Positions 1 through 9,591 of a stretch of 44,300 bases of DNA are shown here, one piece after another. Both the position numbers and the translations under genes were made by a program. The stretch comes from Pseudomonas bohemica (lineage in GTDB: Bacteria; Pseudomonadota; Gammaproteobacteria; Pseudomonadales; Pseudomonadaceae): positions 1 to 44,300 of the forward strand of contig NZ_NKHL01000082.1 of assembly GCF_002934685.1 (NCBI RefSeq), given 5' to 3'. The notes under the pieces are model-generated. The model was given only the letters and a program-made list of their open reading frames with translations. It made no database searches and was not told the DNA's origin. The first letter of the stretch is position 1. Every line of letters starts with the position of its first letter.

Positions 1-46
1 GGTAGTGTGGGGTTTCCCCATGTGAGAGTAGGTCATCGTCAAGATT
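1..46 (+). rRNA. rrf: 5S ribosomal RNA, 3' end (partial)
   Basis: The first 45 or so bases match the 3' part of a Pseudomonas 5S rRNA as I remember it: a GTAGTGTGGGGTTTCCCCAT helix followed by GTGAGAGTAGGTCATCGTCA. The rest of the rRNA operon lies left of the window. The exact 3' end is uncertain by a base or two. Confidence 0.9.
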
Positions 47-54
47 GAATTGCA

Positions 55-91
55 GAACCCCGTTTGCGAAAGCAGATGGGGTTTTGTTTTT
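55..91 (+). terminator. Rho-independent terminator of the rRNA operon
   Basis: AACCCC pairs with GGGGTT around a short irregular stem (GC-gaaa-GC), and the downstream arm runs into GTTTTGTTTTTG. It lies directly after the 5S rRNA, so it should end the rRNA transcript and separate it from recC. Confidence 0.8.
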
Positions 92-183
92 GCGCGCGGA
101 AAACCACAGCGACCACTCGCGGGTGCTACACCTGCGCCCCCTCTGTTAGTCTTTGCCCCTCTCCAAGCGCCAAGGAAGCAGTT

Positions 184-3100
184 ATGCCGGTGACATCCAA
201 CCTAAACCCCGGGTTCATGGTGGTTCATGGCAATCGCCTGGATGAACTGCGCAGCCTTGTGGTGTCGTGGATGCGGCGTTATCCGCTGACGCCTCTGGAG
301 AACGAGGTCGCATTGGTGCAAAGCAACGGCATCGCCCAATGGTTGAAGCTTGCTTTGGCGGAGGATGCGCAGGATGACGATCAAGGTGGATGCGGCATCG
401 CAGCGGCAATCGATGTTCAGCTGCCCGGCAGCTTCATGTGGCAGCTGTACCGCGCTGTGCTGGGCAAGGGTGAAATTCCTGAAACCTCGCTGCTCGACAA
501 AGCCCCTCTGACCTGGCGCCTGATGCGGCTGCTGCCGGCGCTGATCGATCAACCTCATTTCGAGCCGCTGCAACGTTTTCTAACGGCCGACACTGATCTT
601 CGCAAGCGCTATCAACTGTCGGAGCGGCTTGCCGATCTGTTTGACCAATACCAGGTGTATCGCGCCGACTGGCTAGAAGACTGGGCCGCGGGTCGCCATC
701 AGCTGAAAAACGTAAGAGGGGAGATTACGCCGCTCAAACCCGAGAACTGCTGGCAGGCTGAGCTGTGGCGTGCGCTGCTCCACGATGTCGGGGCCGAGGG
801 CATGGCCCAGAGTCGTGCCGGCGTGCATCAGCGTTATATCGAACGCATCAACGCCATGACTGAAGCGCCCGTCGAATTACCCGCGCGAGTCATCGTGTTC
901 GGCATCTCCTCACTGCCCGCGCAGGCGCTGGAAGCCCTGGCCGGTCTGGCCCGTTTCAGTCAGGTGTTGTTGTGCGTGCACAATCCCTGTCGTCACCACT
1001 GGGCAGACATCGTGGCCGACAAGGATTTGCTGCGCCACGAATACAAGCGTCAGGTGCGCAAGGCTGGCATGCCCGTGGTGCTCAACCCCGATGCATTGCA
1101 TCAGCATGCCCATCCGCTGCTTGCTGCGTGGGGTAAGCAGGGGCGCGATTACATCAACCTGCTGGACAGTCATGACGACCCCAACAGCTATCGCTCGATT
1201 TTCCGCGACGGCCGCATCGACCTGTTCAGCGAAAGCGAACCCAAGACCCTTCTCAACCAGTTGCAGGACGACATCCTGGAGCTTCGCCCATTGAGCGAAA
1301 CCCGCGAGCTGTGGCCCGCGGTTGACCTGAAAACAGACCGATCCATCCGCTTTCATGTGGCCCACAGCGCTCAACGTGAAGTAGAAGTGCTGCACGATCA
1401 GTTACTCGCCCGTTTCAGCGCAGACCCGAACCTGCGACCTCGCGATGTGATCGTGATGGTGCCGGACATCGACAGCTACGCACCGCACATCCGCGCCGTG
1501 TTCGGTCAACTGGATCGTGATGACCGTCGCTTTATTCCCTTCACCCTGGCCGACCAGGGCCAACGCGGCCGCGACCCTTTGCTGATCGCGGTCGAGCACT
1601 TGCTTAAGATCCCCGACAGCCGCTTCCCGGTCAGCGAAATTCTTGATCTGCTCGACGTCCCCGCCTTAAGAGCACGTTTCGGAATTGATGAGCGTGACTT
1701 GTCGACCCTGCATCGCTGGATCGAAGGCGCAGGCGTACGTTGGGGACTCAACGCCAGTCAGCGTGAAGGTCTTGGCCTGCCCGAAGCCCTGGAGCAAAAC
1801 AGCTGGCATTTCGGCCTGCGCCGTATGCTGCTGGGGTACGCCGTCGGAGCGGGCGTCGCCTATGACGATATCGAACCCTACGACGAGATCGGCGGACTGG
1901 ACGCGGCACTCATCGGCCCGTTGGTTGCACTGATCGATGCGCTGCAAGTCGCCCACGCCGAGCTGTCGCGAGCCGCCACTCCTCCCGTCTGGGGCGCGCG
2001 TCTGCAAGCCCTCATGCAGCTGTTTTTCAGCGCCGACAGCGAGCACGATGACTACCTGCTCGGCCAGCTCGAAACCCTGCGCGAGACCTGGCTGGAAACG
2101 TGCGAAACCGTGGGCCTGCTAGAAGAACTACCGCTCACGGTGGCACGCGAAGCCTGGCTGGCCGGGCTCGATCAAGGGCGCCTGTCCCAGCGTTTCCTCG
2201 CGGGCTCCGTCAATTTCTGCACCTTGATGCCGATGCGTGCGATCCCCTTCAAGATCGTCTGTCTGCTGGGCATGAACGACGGCGATTACCCCCGTGCGCA
2301 ACCGCCGCTGGATTTCGATCTGATGGGCAGCGATTACCGCCCAGGCGACCGTTCACGCCGTGAAGACGACCGCTATCTGTTGCTCGAAGCACTGCTATCG
2401 GCGCGCGATCAGCTGTATGTCAGCTGGGTAGGGCGCAGCATCCGCGACAACTCCGAGCGCCCCGCGTCGGTACTCATCGGCCAATTGCGCGATCACCTGG
2501 CCAGCGGTTGGCGACTGGCCAATGCGGTCGAACCTGAGGACGACAACAAGCGAGATCCCGGCCAGCAACTGTTGCACAAGCTGACCCTCGAACATCCGCT
2601 GCAGCCTTTCAACGCCAAGTATTTTCAAGAAAGTCTGGAGTTCTTCAGTTTTGCACGCGAATGGCAGGTGCTGCATGAGGCTGTCGCCGAAGCGGGAGAA
2701 ATCAAGACGCTGGAAAGGCACGAGCAGGAGGAGCCGCTGAGCTTGATGCAGTTGCAGGACTTCCTGCGCAACCCGGTCAAACACTTCTTCAGTCAGCGTC
2801 TGAAAATCTTCTTCGAGGTGGCCGAAGCGCCTTTGGCCGAGGAGGAACCATTCGTGCTCGATGCCCTTGAGCGTTACGGTCTGAGTGACAGCCTGCTGCA
2901 AGCCGCGCTGTCTGCTCCGGAGAATCCGGGCGATTCCTTCAAGGCGCAGGCGATCCGCCTACAAGCCAGTGGTCTGCTGCCAATGGCAGGATTCGGCTCC
3001 CTGCTGCAAGACGAGTTGATCGAGCCGTTGCCGAATCTGGTTCAGCGTTATCATGAACTATTACTCAAATGGCCCGAGCGTCTGCACAGCGCGCTGCCAG

Positions 3101-3669
3101 TGACCTATGCGCATCAGCGCGTCGAACTCGACGGTTGGTTGGACGGCCTTTATCAAAATGCCCAAAACCAACTCTTGGCCGTCACCGCCATCCCGAACGC
3201 CATTGGCGGCAAGAAATCCCGCAAGTGGCATCGCCTGACCAAGCCTTGGGTCAACCATCTAGTGGCCAGCGCCTGCGATCTGCCGCTGACCACCGCGCTG
3301 GTCGCCAGCGACGAAACCCTGCTGTTGCCGCCCTTGGACAAACACATTGCAACCAGAACCCTCAACGACCTGCTGCTGGCCTGGCAACAGGGCATGCAAC
3401 GGCCCTTGCCGGTCGCTGTGAAAACCGCTTTCGCGTGGTTGGGCCAGAGCGATGAAGTCAAGGCCGAAGCCGCTGCGCGCAAGGCTTATGAAGGCGACGG
3501 CCAGAACAGCAATGGCGAGCGAGCGCAAAGCACTGCGCTGTCCCGCCAGTTCCCGGATTTCGATGCGCTGCAGGGCAGCGAAGAGTTCGTCGGCTGGTGT
3601 GAGTCGCTGTACAAACCGATTTTCGAAGCGCCCTGGCAATCCCTGTCCAGCGAGGAGGTCGGCGCATGA
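184..3669 (+). CDS. recC: Exodeoxyribonuclease V subunit gamma (RecC)
   Basis: This is the RecC subunit of the RecBCD helicase-nuclease, which processes double-strand breaks; RecC holds the two motors and scans for Chi. The product is about 1161 residues, normal for Pseudomonas RecC. It opens with an N-terminal helicase-like fold (PGFMVVHGNRLDEL, then NGIAQWLKL) with no intact Walker A motif, as expected for this inactivated helicase subunit. Later family blocks include GSVNFCTLMPMRAIPFKIVC, the RREDDRYLLLEALLSAR segment and LQDFLRNPVKHFF. The ATG at 184 is chosen because AAGGA lies about 10 bases upstream and the protein then begins as RecC does; the reading frame stays open upstream to 64 but that part looks non-coding. 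The stop overlaps the recB start (ATGA). Confidence 0.97.
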   Translation: MPVTSNLNPGFMVVHGNRLDELRSLVVSWMRRYPLTPLENEVALVQSNGIAQWLKLALAEDAQDDDQGGCGIAAAIDVQLPGSFMWQLYRAVLGKGEIPETSLLDKAPLTWRLMRLLPALIDQPHFEPLQRFLTADTDLRKRYQLSERLADLFDQYQVYRADWLEDWAAGRHQLKNVRGEITPLKPENCWQAELWRALLHDVGAEGMAQSRAGVHQRYIERINAMTEAPVELPARVIVFGISSLPAQALEALAGLARFSQVLLCVHNPCRHHWADIVADKDLLRHEYKRQVRKAGMPVVLNPDALHQHAHPLLAAWGKQGRDYINLLDSHDDPNSYRSIFRDGRIDLFSESEPKTLLNQLQDDILELRPLSETRELWPAVDLKTDRSIRFHVAHSAQREVEVLHDQLLARFSADPNLRPRDVIVMVPDIDSYAPHIRAVFGQLDRDDRRFIPFTLADQGQRGRDPLLIAVEHLLKIPDSRFPVSEILDLLDVPALRARFGIDERDLSTLHRWIEGAGVRWGLNASQREGLGLPEALEQNSWHFGLRRMLLGYAVGAGVAYDDIEPYDEIGGLDAALIGPLVALIDALQVAHAELSRAATPPVWGARLQALMQLFFSADSEHDDYLLGQLETLRETWLETCETVGLLEELPLTVAREAWLAGLDQGRLSQRFLAGSVNFCTLMPMRAIPFKIVCLLGMNDGDYPRAQPPLDFDLMGSDYRPGDRSRREDDRYLLLEALLSARDQLYVSWVGRSIRDNSERPASVLIGQLRDHLASGWRLANAVEPEDDNKRDPGQQLLHKLTLEHPLQPFNAKYFQESLEFFSFAREWQVLHEAVAEAGEIKTLERHEQEEPLSLMQLQDFLRNPVKHFFSQRLKIFFEVAEAPLAEEEPFVLDALERYGLSDSLLQAALSAPENPGDSFKAQAIRLQASGLLPMAGFGSLLQDELIEPLPNLVQRYHELLLKWPERLHSALPVTYAHQRVELDGWLDGLYQNAQNQLLAVTAIPNAIGGKKSRKWHRLTKPWVNHLVASACDLPLTTALVASDETLLLPPLDKHIATRTLNDLLLAWQQGMQRPLPVAVKTAFAWLGQSDEVKAEAAARKAYEGDGQNSNGERAQSTALSRQFPDFDALQGSEEFVGWCESLYKPIFEAPWQSLSSEEVGA

Positions 3670-6600
3670 GTGACGTCCAAAAGCCTTTGCCGTTACGCTT
3701 TCCGCTCAGGGGCAGCCAACTGATCGAGGCCAGCGCCGGCACCGGCAAGACCTTCACGATCTCGGCGCTGTACCTGCGTCTGGTGCTCGGGCACGGCAGC
3801 GAAGCTTCGGGTTTCAGTCGAGAATTGCTGCCCCCGCAAATTTTGGTGGTGACCTTCACCGATGCGGCGACCAAGGAACTGCGCGACCGTATTCGCACGC
3901 GGCTGGCCGAAGCAGCGCGCTTCTTCCGTCAGGAAATCGAAGCCCCCGACGCCCTGATTGCCGACCTGCGCGACGACTTCGAGCAGGGACAATGGGCCGG
4001 CTGCGCGAGTCGTCTGGACATCGCCGCGCAGTGGATGGACGAAGCGGCGGTGTCGACTATCCACAGCTGGTGTCAGCGCATGCTGCGCGAGCATGCTTTC
4101 GACAGCGGCAGCCTGTTTACCCAGAGCCTGGAAACCGACCACAGCGATTTGTTGAGCGAAGTGCTGCGCGATTACTGGCGCAAGTTCTGCTACCCCATGA
4201 CCGGCGATGCGCTCAATTGGGTGCGTGACAATTGGGGCGGTCCAGCGGCTTTATTGCCAAAGGTTCGGGCATTGTTTGGCAGCGATCGTGCGACCGTCAC
4301 TCAATCCCCGACGCAACTGATCGAAGCATCGATTCAAGAGCGGCGCGAAACGCTGAGAATCCTGAAATCCCCCTGGGCCAATTGGGCGGCCGAGCTGCAC
4401 GCCATTTGCCTGGACGGCGTGGCGTGCAAGGTCGTCGATGGCCGCAAGATGCAGGAGCGCTATTTCAGGCCCTGGTTCGACAAGCTGATTGCCTGGGCCA
4501 ACGATGACGAACAGGAGCAGTTGGATCTCGGCACCGGTTTCTCGCGCCTGACCCCTGATGGCATCGCCGAGGCCTGGAAAAACAACCCGCCGTCGCACCC
4601 GGCTTTCGAGGCGATGGTCGAGCTGAAAGTCGCCCTCGACACGCTGCCAACCCCCGACGCCGCGGTGCTTGAACATGCCGCGCAATGGGTCGGCGCACGC
4701 TTCGAAGAGGAGAAGCGCCGTCGTGCCGAGATGGGCTTCGATGACATGCTGTTGCGTCTGGATGCTGCGCTGCGTGGCGCCGGCGGCGAGCGTTTGGCGA
4801 CCTTGATCCGCGAGCAGTTTCCCGTCGCGCTGATCGACGAATTCCAGGACACCGACCCTGTGCAGTACCGGATATTCGACAGTATTTATCGCCTGCACGA
4901 CAACGATGAAAGCACCGGTCTGTTCCTGATCGGCGACCCCAAACAGGCGATTTATGCCTTCCGCGGCGCCGACATCTACACCTACCTACGCGCGCGTTCC
5001 GCGACCACGGGGCGCCTGCACACGCTGGGCACCAACTTCCGCTCAAGCCACGCGATGGTCGAGGCGGTGAACCATGTGTTCGTGCGCGCTGAAAAGAGCC
5101 CGGCCGGGCGCGGCGCGTTTCTGTTTCGCACCGACGGCGACAATCCGGTGCCATTCCTCGCAGTAGGTTCGCAGGGGCGCAAGGAAAGCTTTCAGCTCGA
5201 CGGCAATGTCGGCGCAGCGCTGAACATCTGGCAGCTCCAAAGCGATCAGCCGGTCTCGGGCGCTGTGTATCGTCAGCAAATGGCCGCCAGTTGCGCGAGT
5301 GAGATCGTTCGCTTGCTCAACGCCGGGCAACAAGGTCGCGCCGGTTTTGCCAAAATCGGTGAACCGCTGAAGGCCCTGCGACCCGCCGACATCGCGATTC
5401 TCGTGCGTGATGGCAAGGAAGCCCAAGCGGTGCGCGCCGAGCTGTCGGCCCGTGGCGTGCGCAGTGTTTACCTCTCCGACAAGGATTCGGTGTTCGCCGC
5501 GCAGGAGGCCCACGACCTGTTGGCCTGGCTAAAGGCCTGTGCCGAGCCGGACGCCGAGCGTACCCTTCGTGCCGCGTTGGCCTGCATCACTCTCAACTTG
5601 CCGCTAGCTGAGCTTGAGCTGCTGAACCAGGATGAACTGGCGTGGGAAAACCGCGTCATGCAGTTCCGCGACTACCGCCGTATCTGGCGCACCCAGGGCG
5701 TGCTGCCGATGCTGCGTCGCCTGCTGCACGACTTCAAACTGCCTCAGGCGTTGATCCAGCGCACCGATGGCGAACGGGTCTTGACCAACCTGCTGCACCT
5801 TTCTGAATTAATGCAACAGGCTGCGGCCGAACTCGATGGCGAGCAAGCGCTGATCCGCCATCTGGGCGAGCATCTGGCGCTGTCCGGGCAAGCGGGTGAA
5901 GAGCAGATTCTGCGCCTGGAAAGCGACGAGCAACTGGTCAAGGTCGTGACCATTCACAAGTCCAAAGGCCTGGAATACCCACTGGTGTTTCTGCCCTTCG
6001 TCTGCTCGACCAAACCGGTGGATGGCAGCCGACTGCCGCTGCATTTTCATGACCCCGAGGGGCATGCACAAATCAGCCTCAAGCCAACTGCGGCATTGAT
6101 TGAACAGGCCGACGACGAGCGTCTCGCCGAGGATCTGCGCCTGCTGTATGTGGCCCTCACTCGCGCGCAGCACGCTTGCTGGCTGGGCGTCGCCGACATC
6201 AAGCGCGGCAACACCAATGGCTCGATTCTGCATCGTTCGGCGCTGGGCTATCTGCTCGGCGCAGGCGAGGCTCTGGCTGACTCGACAGGGCTCACCCAGT
6301 GGTTGCAATCGCTGGCCGACGACCAGCCGACGCTGCATGTCGAAGCCGTGCCTGCGCCAACCGCCGGGACCTTCAGCGCGCCCCGCAGCGAAGTCGCCTT
6401 GAGCAAACCGCGCGTGCCTCGGCGCAGCGCCCGGGAGAATTGGTGGATTGCCTCCTACAGCGCCTTGCGCATTGGCGACACCATCACTGACAGCGGCGAT
6501 CAGTCCCCCGACAGCCCACAAGCGCAAAAGCTGTTCGACGACGAGCGCCTGGACCCGGATTTGCCCCGCGAGACCCTGGCCAGTGGCGGCGACATCCACC

Positions 6601-7364
6601 GATTCCCGCGCGGGCCCAACCCCGGCACCTTCCTTCACGGCTTGCTGGAGTGGGCAGGGGAGAAGGGCTTCGCGGCTGCCGCTGATGATCCGGCAGCGCT
6701 GGAAAAAGTCGTCGCGCAACGCTGCAATCGACGCGACTGGAAGGGCTGGATCAATACCCTGACCGACTGGCTCGCGCATCTGTTGAGCCTGCCTTTGCGT
6801 CTGGGAGCCGATGTGCAGCCAGTCGCGTTGAGCGAGCTGGATCAGCCGAATCAGTACCGCGTGGAGATGGAGTTCTGGTTCGCCTGCTCGAAAGTCGATG
6901 TGGCGCAGATGGACGCGCTGGTGCGTCGTCATACCCACAACGGCGCGCCTCGTGCGGCGGCGGAAACCGTCTCGCTCAATGGCATGTTCAAGGGCTTCAT
7001 CGACCTGACGTTCGAGCATCAGGGCCGCTATTACGTGGCCGATTACAAATCCAACTGGCTGGGTGTCGACGATGATGCCTACACCATCGCTGCGATGGAA
7101 AACGCGATTCTGGACAGTCGTTATGACCTGCAATACGTGCTCTATCTGCTGGCTCTGCATCGTCAGCTCAAGGCGCGCCTGGCCGATTACGACTACGACC
7201 TGCACATGGGCGGCGCGGTGTATCTGTTCGTGCGTGGCAGTCGGGCGGCGAGTCAGGGTGCGTGGTTTACCCGGCCACCTCGGGAGCTGATCGAAAGTCT
7301 GGATCTGTTGTTTCAGGGGCGCCCCCTGCTCGATGAAACAGTGTTGTCAGGAGACCTCGCATGA
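3666..7364 (+). CDS. recB: Exodeoxyribonuclease V subunit beta (RecB)
   Basis: RecB is the 3'-5' motor and the only nuclease of RecBCD. The 1232-residue product is a UvrD/Rep-type SF1A helicase: Walker A EASAGTGKT is at about residues 21-29, Walker B DEFQDTDP near 391, and motif V/VI blocks VTIHKSKGLEYP near 762 and LRLLYVALTRAQHA further on. The C-terminal nuclease domain keeps its metal-binding set, with the Asp of GFIDL and the Asp and Lys of VADYKSNW near 1125. These correspond to the catalytic Asp, Asp, Lys of E. coli RecB. The gene overlaps recC and recD by 4 bases each (ATGA), indicating translational coupling and fixed subunit stoichiometry. Confidence 0.97.
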   Translation: MSDVQKPLPLRFPLRGSQLIEASAGTGKTFTISALYLRLVLGHGSEASGFSRELLPPQILVVTFTDAATKELRDRIRTRLAEAARFFRQEIEAPDALIADLRDDFEQGQWAGCASRLDIAAQWMDEAAVSTIHSWCQRMLREHAFDSGSLFTQSLETDHSDLLSEVLRDYWRKFCYPMTGDALNWVRDNWGGPAALLPKVRALFGSDRATVTQSPTQLIEASIQERRETLRILKSPWANWAAELHAICLDGVACKVVDGRKMQERYFRPWFDKLIAWANDDEQEQLDLGTGFSRLTPDGIAEAWKNNPPSHPAFEAMVELKVALDTLPTPDAAVLEHAAQWVGARFEEEKRRRAEMGFDDMLLRLDAALRGAGGERLATLIREQFPVALIDEFQDTDPVQYRIFDSIYRLHDNDESTGLFLIGDPKQAIYAFRGADIYTYLRARSATTGRLHTLGTNFRSSHAMVEAVNHVFVRAEKSPAGRGAFLFRTDGDNPVPFLAVGSQGRKESFQLDGNVGAALNIWQLQSDQPVSGAVYRQQMAASCASEIVRLLNAGQQGRAGFAKIGEPLKALRPADIAILVRDGKEAQAVRAELSARGVRSVYLSDKDSVFAAQEAHDLLAWLKACAEPDAERTLRAALACITLNLPLAELELLNQDELAWENRVMQFRDYRRIWRTQGVLPMLRRLLHDFKLPQALIQRTDGERVLTNLLHLSELMQQAAAELDGEQALIRHLGEHLALSGQAGEEQILRLESDEQLVKVVTIHKSKGLEYPLVFLPFVCSTKPVDGSRLPLHFHDPEGHAQISLKPTAALIEQADDERLAEDLRLLYVALTRAQHACWLGVADIKRGNTNGSILHRSALGYLLGAGEALADSTGLTQWLQSLADDQPTLHVEAVPAPTAGTFSAPRSEVALSKPRVPRRSARENWWIASYSALRIGDTITDSGDQSPDSPQAQKLFDDERLDPDLPRETLASGGDIHRFPRGPNPGTFLHGLLEWAGEKGFAAAADDPAALEKVVAQRCNRRDWKGWINTLTDWLAHLLSLPLRLGADVQPVALSELDQPNQYRVEMEFWFACSKVDVAQMDALVRRHTHNGAPRAAAETVSLNGMFKGFIDLTFEHQGRYYVADYKSNWLGVDDDAYTIAAMENAILDSRYDLQYVLYLLALHRQLKARLADYDYDLHMGGAVYLFVRGSRAASQGAWFTRPPRELIESLDLLFQGRPLLDETVLSGDLA

Positions 7365-9448
7365 ACCGTACTTTCGCCCACTTGCTCCCGACTCCGCTGG
7401 ACGCCGAAAGCCTCGCTGCGCTCAAGCCCCTGAGCCACGTCGACGACTTGTTGCTGTTGCTGGAGCGCTGGGTCGAGCGCGGCTGGTTGCGTGCGCTGGA
7501 CAAAGCCTTCGTGGCGTTTCTGGCGGATCTCGATCCGGCCGCTGATTCATTGGTGTTGCTGGCAGCGGCGCTGACCAGCCATCAACTGGGGCATGGGCAT
7601 GTTTGTCTGGACCTTTACGAAACGCTGAAAGAGCCTGATTTCGCCTTGTCGCTGCCGCCCGAGGGGGACGTGTTGTCGACCCCGATGTTGCTGCCCTCCA
7701 CGCTGCTCAGGGCGCTGGACGGTGCGACCTGGTGTCAGGCGCTGGCCGAGAGTCTGCTGGTGGCCAAGGCTGGCGATGACAGCGCAACGGCAGCGCAGAA
7801 ACCTCTGGTGTTGTCAGACAGGCGTTTGTACCTGCGCCGCTATTGGACCTACGAGCGCCGGATCGATGCGGCGCTGCATCGTCGGCTGGCGCAGAGCGAG
7901 CCTGCGCCGAGCGACTTGGCAAAGCGTCTGGAGGCGCTGTTCGGGCCGGCCGATCCTGCGTTCGACGCGCTGATCGACTGGCAAAAACTGGCCTGTGCGC
8001 TGGCGACGCGCGGGGCGTTCAGCATCATCACCGGTGGCCCCGGTACCGGCAAGACCACCACGGTTGTGCGGCTGCTGGCGCTGCTGCAATCGCCCGCGGT
8101 GGAGCATGGCAAGCCGCTGCGTATTCGTCTGGCGGCGCCGACCGGCAAGGCGGCGGCGCGGCTGACCGAGTCCATCAGTCATCAGGTGCGGTCGCTGCAG
8201 GTGCCGGAAGACGTGCGACAGAAAATCCCCAGCGACGTCACCACTGTGCATCGCTTGCTCGGCAGCCGTCCGGGCACCCGGCACTTCCGCCACCATGCAG
8301 GCAACCCGCTGCCGCTGGATGTGTTGGTCGTCGACGAAGCCTCGATGATCGACCTGGAAATGATGGCCAATTTGCTCGACGCGCTGCCGCCTCACGCGCG
8401 CATGGTGCTGCTTGGCGACAAGGATCAGCTCGCTTCGGTGGAAGCCGGGGCGGTGCTCGGCGACCTGTGCCGCGATGCCGAAGCCGGCATGTACAGCCCA
8501 AAGACTCAGGCATGGCTGGAGTCGGTGAGTGGCGAGGATTTGAGCAAGAGCGGACTGCAACAGGGCGATGATCAACGACATGCCTTGGCCCAGCAGGTGG
8601 TGATGCTGCGTCACTCCCGGCGATTTGTGGCGGGCAGCGGGATTGGGCAGTTGGCAAAGCTGGTCAACCAGCAGCAGGATCAGGATGCCCGTGCGCTGCT
8701 CGCGGGGCGCACCCATGCGGATCTGTTTTCCCTGGCACTCAAGGGCGAGCAGGATCGCGCCCTGTCGCGCCTGTTGCTGGACGGTCACGGCAATGGCCCG
8801 CACGGTTACCGGCACTATCTGGGCGTGATGCGCGCGCAGCGACCAGAGAACTTAACCTCGATCGAAGACCCGCGTGGCATCGAGTGGGCGCGAAACGTCT
8901 TGAATGCGTTCGACGAGTTCCAACTGCTCTGCGCCGTGCGCAAGGGACCATGGGGCGTTGAAGGTTTGAACCAGCGCATCACGCAGACGCTGTTCGCGGC
9001 GCAGATGATCGAGAGTGATCAGCAGTGGTACGAAGGGCGCCCGGTGCTGATGACGCGCAACGATTACGGCCTGGGGCTGATGAACGGCGACATCGGCATT
9101 GCACTGCGTTTGCCGGAGGGGCCGGTAGAAGAAAATCGCCAGGCGCTGCGCGTGGCCTTCCCGCGCAACGACGGCAGCGGCGGGGTGCGCTTCGTGCTGC
9201 CGAGCCGGTTGAACGACGTGGAAACGGTGTACGCCATGACGGTGCACAAATCCCAGGGCTCCGAGTTCGCGCACACCGCGCTGATCCTGCCGGAGGCATT
9301 GAATCCGGTGCTGACCAAGGAGCTGATCTACACCGGCATCACCCGGGCGAAGAACTGGTTCAGCCTGATCGAACCGCGCCAGGGCGTTTTCGAAGAAGCG
9401 CTGCGGCGTAAGGTCAAGCGCTTGAGCGGGCTGATGTTGGGGGTGTGA
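7361..9448 (+). CDS. recD: Exodeoxyribonuclease V subunit alpha (RecD)
   Basis: RecD is the 5'-3' motor of RecBCD. The 695-residue SF1B helicase has Walker A GGPGTGKTTT near residue 223, Walker B VVDEASMIDLEMM near 322, and the late motif TVHKSQGSEFAHTALILP near 625. The N-terminal region is the RecBC-binding domain. The length is slightly above that of E. coli RecD (608 residues); an acidic/polar insertion after the Walker B region (residues around 380-400, WLESVSGEDLSKSG) accounts for part of it. Gene order recC-recB-recD without ptrA is usual for Pseudomonas. The gene is followed by a REP pair, and no U-tract terminator is visible. Confidence 0.97.
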   Translation: MNRTFAHLLPTPLDAESLAALKPLSHVDDLLLLLERWVERGWLRALDKAFVAFLADLDPAADSLVLLAAALTSHQLGHGHVCLDLYETLKEPDFALSLPPEGDVLSTPMLLPSTLLRALDGATWCQALAESLLVAKAGDDSATAAQKPLVLSDRRLYLRRYWTYERRIDAALHRRLAQSEPAPSDLAKRLEALFGPADPAFDALIDWQKLACALATRGAFSIITGGPGTGKTTTVVRLLALLQSPAVEHGKPLRIRLAAPTGKAAARLTESISHQVRSLQVPEDVRQKIPSDVTTVHRLLGSRPGTRHFRHHAGNPLPLDVLVVDEASMIDLEMMANLLDALPPHARMVLLGDKDQLASVEAGAVLGDLCRDAEAGMYSPKTQAWLESVSGEDLSKSGLQQGDDQRHALAQQVVMLRHSRRFVAGSGIGQLAKLVNQQQDQDARALLAGRTHADLFSLALKGEQDRALSRLLLDGHGNGPHGYRHYLGVMRAQRPENLTSIEDPRGIEWARNVLNAFDEFQLLCAVRKGPWGVEGLNQRITQTLFAAQMIESDQQWYEGRPVLMTRNDYGLGLMNGDIGIALRLPEGPVEENRQALRVAFPRNDGSGGVRFVLPSRLNDVETVYAMTVHKSQGSEFAHTALILPEALNPVLTKELIYTGITRAKNWFSLIEPRQGVFEEALRRKVKRLSGLMLGV

Positions 9449-9455
9449 CCTTTGG

Positions 9456-9564
9456 GGATGTACTGCAACCTGCGGGAGTGAGCTTGCTCACGCAGGGTCA
9501 GTACATCCGCAACAGATGCAGTGTCTGAACATCAGCCTTCGTGAGCAAGCTCGCTCCTACAGGG
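9456..9564. repeat. REP pair (inverted), first copy inside a longer palindrome
   Basis: Two REP copies in opposite orientation: GGGAGTGAGCTTGCTCACGC (9474 onward) and TTCGTGAGCAAGCTCGCTCC (9538 onward). The first is enclosed by extra arms GGATGTACTG (9456-9465) and CAGTACATCC, so the whole block can form one long hairpin. It lies between the convergent recD and ABC transporter genes and could act in mRNA 3'-end protection or as an IHF/gyrase-type REP site. Confidence 0.85.
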
Positions 9565-9591
9565 GTTGTTGGACATCGAATCCGACTGGGC

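Noticed and set aside
64..183. Upstream extension of recC to an ATG at 64
   Set aside because: It would overlap the rRNA terminator, has no ribosome site, and the peptide (rich in Cys, Thr and Arg) is not RecC-like. The ATG at 184 has AAGGA and the right start.
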